A stretch of 64,000 nt of DNA from Paraspadella gotoi (lineage: Eukaryota; Chaetognatha): positions 9,483,216 through 9,547,215 of the forward strand of contig CM119268.1 in assembly GCA_051294375.1 (NCBI GenBank). Direction: 5' to 3'. Below the pieces are notes generated by a model. It was not told where the DNA came from and searched no databases. It was given only the letters and a program-made list of their open reading frames with translations. Of this stretch, positions 11,501-21,626 are shown in pieces. Within the stretch, counting starts at the first letter, position 1. Each line of letters starts with the position of its first letter. The translations under genes were made by a program, and so were the position numbers.

Positions 11501-14298
11501 GGTCTTGTTCCGACATCTTTTCCAACCACGGATTGTGAAATCCCCAGGTCTAGAGGCATCATCCGCCAGGTTCCTTTCTTCTTTGGTGGGCGCAAGGAGG
11601 GCTGCTGAAGCAGTCGAGACAATGGCATCCCGAAGGAGGTTATGACGGCGAATTTTGTCTCCAGTAGAGGAGCAAGCTGAAATGGCGTGGTCTCCATAGA
11701 TGTCGGAAGGTCTGTCACAGGATAAGCAGGGACCAGGAGCTGGAAAGATGGGAAGCCCCAAACGGTATTTGACAGCCATGATGAAAGATTTGGGAGGTAG
11801 GCGCAAGCCAAGGGCTGGAGAAGGGATGACATTGAGGAAGTCTCCAGTTCTGGACAGGCAGACGGATTGGAGGACGGCTCGAAAACGCTCATCCAGGACC
11901 TTTGACTTGAGGTTTTTCAGCCTAGCTTCGTCCACACGTCGGGAAAGGTATTTTTGGGTGATTGAGGCATCAAGCTGAGCAGGTGGAGGAGAGGAGGCTC
12001 CGGCGGAAAGGTTGGAAAGGAGCTCTAAGGCCTGAGTGTGGTCTCGCTGACAGATGAGGGGCGAAACCAGTCGATCTACGAGTGACTTGGTCTGCAAGAT
12101 GGAGGAGACAAAGGCCGGAGCGCTGTGGGCATGGGCGCTGCGTATTCCCAAGCCGCCCAGGGAGACGGGTAAGGAAGAAAGGTCCCATTGAGGATCTGAG
12201 AGTGAGAACGAGCATCCAAGGATGGAAGCGAGAGAGGAGCATTGGGATTCATCAAAAAGAATGGCTAGGTTGGAGCTAAGGTGAGGAGCTACAGTTCTAA
12301 GGGTGTAAGAAAACTTTGGTGTTCCGAAGCAGCTGCGAAGCAGGGCATAAGCAACTTGGGGGTCACCCAAGGATTCAAGGTTGGACAAAAAGCGATTTGG
12401 GCAGAACCGATTCTCGGTTCCAAAAAGCGAAAGAGCATTTTATAATTTTAAGCCTTCTGTATATAATTAATTTCCCCTTCCTGATCTCTTACCCACACCC
12501 AGGCATCCGTAACGTCGTGCAATGCCACGGGTCCTTTGCCAGAGCGACGTGCATGCGGTGCCATGCTTCCTATTCGTGCGAAGACATTCGGGCGGAGATT
12601 TTCGACCAGATCGTCCCCAAGTGTCGTCTCTGTACCTCGGAGTCGGTGGAGGCATCAGACGGCGTCGTCAAAGGGGATGGCCCCGGCGGCGGTGACGACT
12701 GCGGCGAAAACGTTCTTCCCGATCATATCTCGACTTTGGAATCTTCTTCTCGCGACAAACCCAATCCGGACGCCGACCCGATTTCCGTTCATCCGTCCGA
12801 CGCATCGCCGACTCTCAAAAACACTTCCGCCGAACCTTCGCCCTTTCCTTTTCCCGCCACTGCCCGACCTGCCAGTGCCTTATTTCCTTCCTCTCCTACG
12901 CCCGCGCTTGAGCCCGTGATCAAACCGGATATCGTGTTCTTTGGGGAGAGTTTGCCGGAATCCTTTCACCGGCAGATAGCGAGAGACAAGGATCTGTGCG
13001 ACCTGCTCATCGTCATTGGCAGCTCTCTCAAAGTCAGACCCGTCGCCCTTATTCCAGCCTCGATCCCGTCTGGGGTGCCGCAGGTCTGTTAAGCTCGAGG
13101 TTAATGAAGATTGGAATTTATGGAATTCAAGGTTAATTTTCGTCCTTGATTTTTGTGGGCTAAATTAATTCACCCTTTTTCTTTTTCGTCCCATTTCCCT
13201 TTTCATTATCAACTTTTAAATATCAGTCGCCATTTTAATTTTTCCAATACAATTTTTTTTTTTCATTTTAAATTTAAATTTTATTCTTTTTCTTTGACTC
13301 CAGATCTTGATCAACCGCGAATCGCTACGTCACCTCGACTTCGACATCGAGTTGCTAGGCGACTGCGACGTCGTTTGCAACGAACTGCTATTGCGCCTCG
13401 GACCTGAGTGGACGAGTCACTGCGCACGGAAAACCCGGTTGGAGGAGGTCGTTTTGGAGGAGGTCGTTCAAAAAGGGTTGAGGGAAATTGAGGAAGAGAC
13501 AGAAAGAGAGAAGGAGAACGTCGATGATCGATTGAATAACGAAAACGAGAAGATCGAGCGGACGATGATAAATAACGACGCAGAGGCTGGGGAGGTGCAG
13601 TTGTCATCCGGCGGAAAGAAGGACGACGCGACTTCGACGCACGAAAGCCCAAAAAATAGTGATCCGGAAATAACATCCACAGAGTCGAGAGTTTCGCCAG
13701 AAATAAATTCTCAGGCCGAATCAGACTCCGATGCTATCGTCCCTTCCGTCGATGAAAGCCCCGTCGATGAAACGTCAAAGGCGGCCGTCTCCCCTGATTT
13801 TGCCAACTCGAACCAATCTCCGAGAAGATTTGACGCCAAATCAGCCTGGCGAAATGCTTTCGAGAAAGTTTGCTCAAGCCTTGGGTAAGACTTTGGCAGC
13901 TTTTTAAAATCAATTGCAATTCGCCCCTCCTGCCCTCCGGGGAGCAATACGTCGTTAATGCCAGTTTCCCCATTTTTAAAATTCGTTGAATGTAATTAAA
14001 TGAATTAAATGATACTAAATGAGAGCAATTCATTTTCCTCAGTTTTCGTTCTCCTCAAAACCGTCCTCCTTCGCCTTCGCTCCCTTCGACGCGCTTATCC
14101 ATCGGCAAATACCTCGAGCCTGACCAACTCCTCTTTATCCCGCCTTGCACGCACGTATTCTCCGGGGCCGAGGTGATCTACAAAGTCAGGTCTTCGGCGG
14201 AAGACGCCGCCGACGTCGCTGACGATAGCGCCGATAAAGACGACGCCGGGTCTGGCGCTGATGATAACGGCGCCGCACAAGATATATTATCAGACTAA
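8519..14298 (+). CDS. SIRT1: SIRT1-type NAD-dependent protein deacetylase
   Basis: Exons 8519-8716, 8857-9058, 9472-9672, 9936-10087, 10159-10288, 12503-13083, 13304-13884 and 14043-14298 give 766 residues. The acidic N-terminus has a run of 13 Asp flanked by Ser. A 'DPRELLKQLVPSV' helix precedes the Rossmann core. Hallmarks in order are GAGVSVPCGIPDFRSRDG (from about residue 200), the TQNIDT motif, CHGSF with the catalytic His (about 303), zinc pairs CMRC and CRLC, FFGE, and VIGSSLKVRPVALIP. The end carries an ESA-like segment, 'LLFIPPCTHVFSGAEV', known in SIRT1 to support catalysis. The enzyme removes acyl groups from nuclear proteins using NAD+. Two features are unusual. About 96 residues of Ser/Pro/Asp-rich sequence sit between CRLC and KPDIVFF, where vertebrate SIRT1 has about ten. 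Intron 5 is 2.2 kb and holds mobile elements. Orthology is very secure. Confidence 0.97.
10418..10656. mobile_element. Fold-back (MITE-like) inverted-repeat element in SIRT1 intron 5
   Basis: The left arm (10418-10515) and right arm (10554-10656) are near reverse complements along their whole length, around a loop of about 38 bases. Shared blocks include 'tggtctttaca', 'ccaataatataaaaaaagaa' and 'ctggaggt' with their complements. No coding capacity is present. Flanking target duplications were not identified. Confidence 0.85.
10987..12403 (-). mobile_element. 5'-truncated non-LTR retrotransposon, antisense in SIRT1 intron 5
   Basis: The minus strand reads the C-terminal part of a retrotransposon ORF. 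A short 3'UTR follows, then an A-run (seen as the plus-strand T-run at about 10987-11007), which is how target-primed insertions end. The upstream part of the ORF is missing and the copy starts inside the polymerase region near 12403. It lies opposite to SIRT1, so its signals are mostly silent in the host transcript. Confidence 0.8.
11162..12403 (-). pseudogene. Retrotransposon ORF fragment: end of reverse transcriptase plus restriction-like endonuclease
   Basis: The fragment is open for about 410 codons to a stop at 11162. It begins with 'LSNLESLGDPQVAYALLRSC', typical of the thumb region after the reverse transcriptase in R2-like and related elements. It continues through an Asn/Leu-rich linker to a 'CLSCDRPSDIYGDHAISAC' zinc-type motif. 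A PD-(D/E)xK-like endonuclease follows, with 'RPGDFTIRGW' and 'AFDVTVTSP'. Without the catalytic polymerase part it cannot move by itself. The lack of internal stops suggests a fairly recent insertion. The clade is not assigned. Confidence 0.8.
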
Positions 14299-14728
14299 CC
14301 TCATATGATCTGCGGCCCGATTTAAATTTTGGAGTATAGCTATTATGTAAGGCCTTGGTCATTGGTCATGTTATTCGACGCGAATTCATTATCGTGTAAA
14401 GACATCTACTGACGCGTTGCCATTTTGATAAGTCAATTTTTGTTTGGCAATTCTTATGTTATGAAAATCCTAAACCCTTTTTTCTTCCAGTTTTTTTTTT
14501 TTAAATTTGTTTATGCAAATAATCTTTAAACTTTTAATTATGCAACATATTTTATATTTCAATTGCTTTAAATATTACCATGTATTACAAGTTTAGTGCT
14601 GCACCAGCCAGTAAAATAAATCGATTAGTTTGAGTTGAGGTTAACAAAAATATACTGTCAAAGTGAGATGCCTTCGTAACTCAAGTGTACGAGACAATAT
14701 TCAATTCGCTTTATACAAACTTTTAACC
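14299..14728. other. SIRT1-MED29 spacer
   Basis: AT-rich 430 bases with SIRT1 3'UTR and the MED29 promoter or 5'UTR. An AATAAA lies at about 14614. No other gene is seen. Confidence 0.5.
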
Positions 14729-16241
14729 ATGGTCGGGCACCAAGGAGTTCCGCCTCACGCTATCTCGCACGTCAACCCTGGAAACGCCAACGCCGGTCAC
14801 GCTGGAAGCGCAGGACCTTCCAACATTTACTCTAATCCGGGAGGAACAGGGCCGCCGATGACAGCTACTGTCAGCGGGATGTCGCCCGCCGCTGTGAGCG
14901 GGCATGCCGGCCACGGCGGTCCTCCCTCCCACCCGGGGAGCGTCGGAATGGGCGGACCATCACCCTCGGGGCTCGACAGGACTGCGGCAATGGGAGGGCA
15001 AACTGGGGTGGCTTCTCGCCCCAATCCCTCAGCACAGGTTAAACGACAAGTAGTAGTGAAAAAAAAATCGGGACCTACAGTATCACCAAAGAAAACTTTT
15101 TAATCATTTTTATTGGATAGTTTCCTTTCGTTTCGTTTTTTTTTTTAGAAATTAGTATACAAAGTAGAAGTTTTGTTTTCTTTGAACAACGTTTAGTTTA
15201 TGTAATCGGACATGTTTCGGTTTATTAGTTTAAACCTTCATCAGCGCATTTGACCAATTGAAAATAAAATGTCTTTTTAGACCCTGAGAGCATCATTTGG
15301 TTACCCCGACATTTCTACAATCTTTCATCAAAGACGGTCAAAATTTTTGTCGAACCTTGTGTTAACAAATAACAAAGTTTTGTTGTACATATTATGATAC
15401 TAGGAAACAATACTTTGATTACCTAACTTATTCGTTTTCTTTTTTGTTTTGTTTTTGTTTTATTTTATTTTATCAATCTGTATTATTAATTGATATTAAT
15501 AAAAACACCTTATTAAATAAACTAAACGTTGTTCAAAGAAAACAAAAGTCTTCTACTTTGTATATTAATCATTTTTATTGTAGTTTAGCTTACATAAACA
15601 TAAATAAAGCCTTTTTCCATCGTCAAGGTCCAGCAACAACCGGAGCCGGCTCTTACGTCGGTGGAGAAGATGAAAGTGTTGACGCCGCATTTAAAAAAGT
15701 CGCTTCACCAGCTGATGCGCCTCTCGGCTGAAGCGTTTCGACGGGAGGAAGCTCCTCAAGGACGACCAGCTGCCCACGAAATCGGGCGCGCCATGGAGGA
15801 GTTTTTCTCGTGGGTTTTATTGGAAAGGGGATTGGGAGGTAGGGCCGAGGCTTTCGTCCTTTCCCTTTTTACCCTCTTCCGCGGAACCTTTTCAGTTACT
15901 GCGACCAGTTGGAGCTCCATCTTGGTGCGGCGTTGGAGGGCTTTAACCAAGTGATCCAACACCGGAAGTACCTCAATCCCGAATACCTCAAGTTCTCAAC
16001 GCCTCCCACGGCTCCGCCTCCCGACCTCGCCGCTCACTACAGAACTTTCAACTTACTCATCGAGTCCCAAGTCGCCCTATCATCGGGTCTTTACGAGGCC
16101 TTGTCGGGCTGCGCGGAGAGAGTGGCTCCGACGCCGGGCGTCGGGCAGGCGCAGCCGGGCACCGCTTTTTCCGGGCGAGGGTTGGCTGGGATTGCAGCGG
16201 CGGCGTCAGGGTCAACGGCGCCCCCGACGGCGGGGACGTGA
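14729..16241 (+). CDS. MED29: Mediator complex subunit 29 (Intersex)
   Basis: Exons 14729-15037, 15628-15809 and 15896-16241 give 278 residues. The first exon encodes a Gly/Pro/His-rich low-complexity N-terminus. The conserved core starts with 'SVEKMKVLTPHLKKSLHQLM' and continues with 'AMEEFFSYCDQLELHL'. This is assembled across the second intron, using donor GTGGGT at 15810. It ends with 'YRTFNLLIESQVALSSGLYE' and a Gly/Ala/Pro-rich tail. Human MED29 shows the same order. It is a tail-region subunit of Mediator, bridging activators to RNA polymerase II in the nucleus. I chose the ATG at 14729, which has good context (accATGG), over an upstream in-frame non-ATG codon. The exact acceptor of exon 2 (15628 or 15634) changes two residues. 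Confidence 0.9.
15101..15580. mobile_element. Non-autonomous inverted-repeat element in MED29 intron 1
   Basis: Terminal inverted repeats of about 52 bases lie at 15152-15203 and 15516-15568. They share 'acaaagtagaag' and 'ttttctttgaacaacgttta' with their complements. A 15-base direct repeat, taatcatttttattg, occurs at 15101-15115 and 15566-15580 and may be a target duplication or element end. The interior is non-coding and carries a hammerhead-like motif on the minus strand. It could be a MITE or a Penelope-type remnant. Confidence 0.75.
15187..15255 (-). ncRNA. Hammerhead-ribozyme-like core, probably degenerate
   Basis: Read on the minus strand, CTGATGA (plus 15238-15244) is followed by a 6-bp stem (GGTTTA / TAAACC, plus 15231-15236 and 15219-15224) and then GAAAC (plus 15214-15218). 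This is the conserved order of a hammerhead core. A possible stem III (ATGT/ACAT) follows, but no good NUH cleavage triplet is in the right place and the 10.1/11.1 pair is not the usual G-C. Activity is therefore doubtful. Confidence 0.35.
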
Positions 16242-17060
16242 AATTGGTTCAAAAAAGCTTATTAAAGTTCATGGCCTTTTTAAAGATTTTTTCCTTGTTA
16301 CTTTTGGTAATTGTTATAAATCTACATGTATGTCTTGTATGATTTTAAATTGCTCTGCGTTATTTAGTATTTTCATTATCGAACGCTCTCTTTAATTTAT
16401 GGTCAAGGAAGACTGTCGTCATTTAAAGTAAAGTTCAATATTTAATTACATACTCTATTCTAAACTCCTTGCAATCGGAGTGCGATGTCATACTAGTGCT
16501 ATTTGTGTATGAAAGCGACCGCTTTCTTCCACTTTGATTCGACTTATGACAGTTAAGATAATCTATAGTTCCGGTTAGGAAAGGTTATGGTCCTCTCGAT
16601 CCGCTCTGGGGATTAGACCAATCTAAAAATCTCTCTTCATTTCTTCCTTCCTCTCTCTCTCTCTCTCTCCTTTGTCTTCTTTCTGTCCCATTCTTCTTTT
16701 TTCTTCCTTGATTTGTTTTTTTTTTTTGCCCTTTTTTCTACTTCTACTTCTTCTCTTGCTTGCTCTAACGTTTTTTTTTGTTTTTTTTGTTCAATGTTAT
16801 CCTCTCTCGGTTTTTTTTATTCTTTTTTCAGTTTTTTCTTTCACTCATTTCTTCTCTTTCGCGTTTCAGTCTACGAGCGAGCGCACGCCTGCCGCGCAAC
16901 TTTAGTCGAAATTTTATTTTTTTACTCTCGACGCATTTCTTTTTCTTTCTCCCAAGCCGAAATTGATTCTCCTCCACACAGATTCTTGCGCAAAACTGAT
17001 AAAACTCAACTTTTCCCCCGCGTCTTTTTTTTTATTTCCAACTCGCCCCCTTTTGGATGG
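16242..17060. other. MED29-CARNMT1 spacer with polypyrimidine tract
   Basis: MED29 3'UTR followed by a strongly C/T-rich tract (about 16640-16870) ending in acceptor-like 'gcgtttcag' near 16869. This could be a 5'UTR intron or leader-splice region of CARNMT1. No gene is supportable. Confidence 0.5.
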
Positions 17061-19594
17061 ATGCCCCTGATCCCGAGAGAGAACTCGCACCCCTCGATGC
17101 CTGCGACTCCCCGATCTCCAACGCCAGGCCATTCAACGACGACGACCACGACGTCGCTTATCGAAGACGAGACTGTACAAGTTTCCCCGAAGGACGACGC
17201 CATCGACGAGACCATCGAAAATCCTTCGAGATCTTCCGCCTCCGCCGCTGGAGCGGCGAATAACGGAATGATGTTTCACTCATATGAGGAAGAGGAGAAC
17301 GAGCGGCTTGAGCGCGAGCATTTCCAGCGAATCATCAACGCCTTCAAATATTACAGGCGAGAGAATGAAGTGATTTTCAAGCCCTCTCTATCCCTACCAA
17401 ATAAAATTATTCACGAATACTATTTTCTTGGTTAAAATTTTGAGATTGAGGAAGAAAATTACGTGAAGATTCACCAGCGGACTTTTATTCATATAAATAT
17501 TTATTCATTGACAAATAAAACATTGTGGCGGTATATTCACACCGCCTCACGTCCACCATCCTTCAGCCAAAATCCATTGGCTCAGAGGGGAACACACCAT
17601 CCCAAGCGTAGTGTTCCATCCACAGTCCTAACGACTTCCCTCTGCGTTAGCAAAGCGAGACCGTCCTAGGGTAACCGCGCCAGTGACTGGAGGCGTCACT
17701 GAGGGTCGGAAGCCCCCAAAGCCAACAGTGAGATGCCCCTTCCCAATGGGCATCACAGGCAACCCGGCTGTTGCCATAAGTGGTGAGCCCTACTCTCGAA
17801 CACGCAACCTTCTCAGGGTACGCTACGACAAACGCCTATGCCCCTCGCGACTTTGGGTATCGCCTACGACAAACGCCTATGCCCCTGGGGTACGCTCTAC
17901 GACAAACGCCTATGCCCCCACAACTCTCGCACTCTCTCTCTCTCCCACTATGGTAACAGTCTTGTCAGACACCTCTCAGGCTTGAGGAACCTGAGTGATG
18001 TCTTGGCCCGGGGATCCTGTGGCGGTATATTCACACCGCCTCACGTCCACCATTCTTCAGCCAAAATTCCATTGGCTCAGAGGGGGAACACACCATCCCA
18101 AGCGTAGTGTTCCATCCACAGTCCTAACGACTTCCCTCTGCGTTGGCAAAGCGAGACCGTCCTAGGGTAACCGCGCCAGTGACTGGAGGCGTCACTGAGG
18201 GTCGGAAGCCCCCAAGCCAACAGTGAGATGCCCCTTCCGAATGGGCATCACAGGCAACCCGGCTGTTGCCATACATACATTTCACTACGTATCCCTTGCA
18301 TTTAATATTCATTGATCGATATTTTTTTTCATATTTACTCTTCCCCAGAACTCATTCCATGTTCCGCGTCGTTTCGGCCGAAAAATACTACCATAACCTG
18401 CCTGCTCACCACAAGGCCCTAGTCCCTTCCTTCCTTCATCATCTGGATCGCGTCAAAATGTGCGTCGCTCACAATTACGAAGTCATCCGCGCCATTATTA
18501 AAAACACTGACAAGATGTTCGAGAACGCTGACCCGGCTTCGGATCGTCGCGACATCGTCAAGGTCCTGATGAGCGGATGGCAAAAGTTTATGTCCCAACA
18601 GTCCAAAAAAATGTTCGCTGAGTTTGGATAGTGATATTGATTCTGATATTTCTTTCTCTCTTCCTGCCCTCTTCTTTCTTCTCCTATCCCTCTCTGCTCC
18701 CATTTTCTTTCTCTCTCTGTCTTTTCCTTCAGACCCACGTCCCGACGGCCATGGACATGGACAAAGTGAAGACGACGCTCAAACAGTTTGTCCGAGACTG
18801 GAGTCGGGAAGGGGCCGCCGAGCGGACCGCCTGCTACGACCCAATCGTCCGAGACATTGAGGGACGGTTCCCGCGCGATCGCTTTGACCCTGCAGAGATT
18901 CAGGTGGGAGACGGTCTAACGTCTTTGTCGTCCGTAGGCATTTTTTAAAAAAACGCATTCTCTTGACCAGGTTCTAGTCCCCGGCGCTGGTTTGGGTCGC
19001 CTCGCCTACGAGATCGCGAAACGCGGGTTTTGTTGCCAAGGCAACGAGTGGAGCCTCTTCATGCTCTTCGCCTCTAATTTCGTCCTAAACAAGTGCAGAG
19101 TCGTCGAGTCCCTCACTCTTTACCCCTACGTCCACCAATTCTCCAACAACCGGAGCTCTGACCATCAGGTGCGCGGCTGTGGAGGGACAGGGCCTACGAA
19201 CAGTTGCGGACGCTGAAAGAAATCGTGTGGAGGCGTAGACGATTGCATCGAAAAATGTTTAACTTTAAAAAAATATCATAGGTTGAACCGGTGCGAATTC
19301 CTGACGTCAGCCCAGCCGATCTTCCAGAGAACGCTCAATTCTCGATGGCGGCCGGTGAGCGATCATAGCGCCTATTTAGTACTGCATGTAGCGTTGTTGG
19401 CTTACATATCTACGGTGGGAGTACCTGTCTGTTGGTCATTGTACATTTTGATAGATCGGTTGTAAATATTGCTCCAGGATAAAACCTTCCTTTCGATAAT
19501 TTTAGCCACTAAATTTTCTTTGCTCTCTTTTCTCCTTTCATCGAGGGACTGAGACTTAAAAGGCAGACAGAAAGAGAGAAAGAGAGACCAGATA

Positions 19595-19632
<38 letters not shown>

Positions 19633-20281
19633 GGAGATATAGATCGATCATAGCTTCTCCTTTTAGGCGACTTTCTCGAAGTTTATCGGCAACCGGAAGT
19701 TTGGGACGTCGTGGCGACGGCGTTCTTTCTCGACACGGCTCATAACGTCATCGCATACGTGGAGACGATATGGAACATCCTGCGCCACGGGGGAATCTGG
19801 ATCAATGTGGGTTAGTGTTTTTCTCTTTTTTTACTTCTGAGGGTTTACATGGAAATTGTTTTTTGTGTATGGAATAGAAATGTAATTATGGTTTGGAAAA
19901 TTCGGAGAGATATGAGAGCGAAATTAACGATGACGAGGATTGCTTAAGTCTTCATTTCGGGTGTTTTTTCATGTCGCCAGATTGTCCCTTTGGTAAGGTC
20001 TTCTTACCTCAGCAATGCTTTGTCATCCTTTAGGCCCCCTTCTCTACCATTTCGCCGACATGCCTAACGAGTCCTCCATCGAACTCTCCTACGAGGATCT
20101 CCGCAAAGTCATCCTACAATTCGGTTTTGTTCTGCTCAAGGAAGAGCTCGACGTTCGCACCACCTACACGCAGAATCCCCACTCGATGCTCAAATACGAA
20201 TACGAGTGCGTCTACTTCGTCGCGGAGAAACCGGAGGGGAGCGGGGGTGGGAGGGAGGCCGAGTACAACGGGACGGTTTGA
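17061..20281 (+). CDS. CARNMT1: Carnosine N-methyltransferase (UPF0586 family)
   Basis: Exons 17061-17356, 18349-18562, 18733-18903, 18971-19168, 19282-19354, 19667-19810 and 20034-20281 give 447 residues. After a Ser/Thr/Asp-rich N-terminus come '[13 protein letters not shown]', then '[13 protein letters not shown]'. The SAM-binding segment reads '[16 protein letters not shown]', followed by '[18 protein letters not shown]' and '[10 protein letters not shown]'. Later motifs are '[17 protein letters not shown]', '[14 protein letters not shown]' and '[18 protein letters not shown]'. The family methylates carnosine to anserine with S-adenosylmethionine. Intron 1 uses a GC donor (ACAG|GCGAGA), needed to keep the conserved 'KYYR' junction in frame, and holds an LTR-like repeat pair. 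The end of exon 2 (donor GTCCTG) is the least certain junction. Confidence 0.93.
17524..18273 (+). mobile_element. LTR-like direct repeats with short internal region (TRIM-like) in CARNMT1 intron 1
   Basis: Two nearly identical copies of about 255 bases lie at 17524-17778 and 18018-18273, separated by 239 bases. Each starts TGTGGCGGTATATTCACACC, which holds a short inverted GGCGGT/ACCGCC, and ends near GGCTGTTGCCATA. A 4-base ACAT flanks both sides. The inner part begins 'agTGGTGAGCCC', where a primer-binding site would lie, and includes three copies of 'acgacaaacgcctatgcccc' (17821-17919). No coding region is seen. This fits a terminal-repeat retrotransposon in miniature; a segmental tandem duplication is the alternative. 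Confidence 0.7.
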
Positions 20282-21626
20282 AGAGAATGATAATGTTGGT
20301 TGGTGGGGGTGCGCGACTGGACCTTTAGCCTATTCAGAGGAAAAATAGAAATAACCCGTCTTGTGAATTACAATACATATAGGGAGAAGAATCTTTATTC
20401 TCAAAGAGAGGATTGGGATAGATATGCCCTTCGATCACGTTCTGCCTTGTGCCCTCGCGACTTTTCCGTGTTCGTGGGCGAGAGCCGTGAAACTGACTCT
20501 TGTGTTCAGTTTCTAACAAAAAAGTATTTATTTAATTTTCCACTTTCCTAACACTTATTTAACTTTGCAACATACCTAAGCTTATTCATTTAGAATTTTA
20601 GGCATCATAAATTACATTAATAATTTTTCGCATCATTTTTTGTTGGAGCATTCTTACTAAAAAAAATATTTTTTTTGGTATTGTATGGATATTGTATTAT
20701 TAGGCTTTATTCACTTCTTTTCATCAAGGCCAATTAGTTGATTATTTCCATCTTTCGTTTCGTTTTGAACTCCCGTCCATCGCTCGTCTTTAATTGTATT
20801 AATCAACTGTTTTAAACGAAAAACCTTATTTATTTGGTTGATCGTCAGTTTTATTATCATTGTATTAGTCTTCGTATTATTTTGTAGTGATTTTTACTAT
20901 AAATTTGATATTTAGACTTTACAATTTTTTTCCTAAAAAATGGTTGGCAACTAGGTTGAGGCTTTCTACTGATTAAATCGTTCAGGGTTGACCAAACGCT
21001 TATCATGATCAGATCAGCCTGTGCAAACGGACCTTCAACGAAATTACATTTTGTTAAGCTGTTTTATTATTTACAGAAAAGCTGATAGTAAAGTATTCAT
21101 AATTTTGGATGAGTGTCTTTGAAGAAATTAAAAAGGGATTTATATTTATAATTTATAATTTTCTCTAAGAATAAACGGACATATAACGATATTTCAGCAA
21201 GCCTTCTGCTCTGAAGGAAATTTGGGCGTATTATGCTTCAACGCTTCTTGGATCCATGAACCGAACGACAGAAGTTGATCGTCAGGTAAATCTCAGTTCG
21301 GTATCGTTCAATTGGGAAAAGCCTCAACGCCTTTCGCCTTCCGCCATTTTGGAAAAGAGTGAAGCCGATCGCATGATAACTTTACGTCGTTGAAATATCA
21401 AGACAGAAAACTAGATAAAATCTAACCATATACAGATTTTGTTCACCTTTATTTTGAACTTTCATTTTTGTGGATGTCACATGTAAACTAATTCGGTAAA
21501 TAATTCCCCATAAGTTAAAAAAAGTTAACTGCTGTTCTCTTCATCTCCCTTATAATCTTTAAAACATGGCTTTGATTCATTGATCTATTTAAGTTTTAGA
21601 AAAAAAATTGTAAAAAAGGTTTAAAC
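20282..21626. other. CARNMT1-RPL18 spacer and RPL18 promoter
   Basis: AT-rich without a gene. Near 21335-21355 a short GC-rich stretch reads 'cgccttccgccattttgg'. Its pyrimidine-rich CCATTTT motif is of a kind common at ribosomal protein promoters. Acceptor-like 'aagttttag' ends at 21599, 27 bases before the RPL18 ATG. Confidence 0.45.

Noticed and set aside
17780-17815. Possible tRNA fragment after the first LTR-like repeat
   Set aside because: The T-arm-like word does not pair into a proper stem; at most a primer-binding site.
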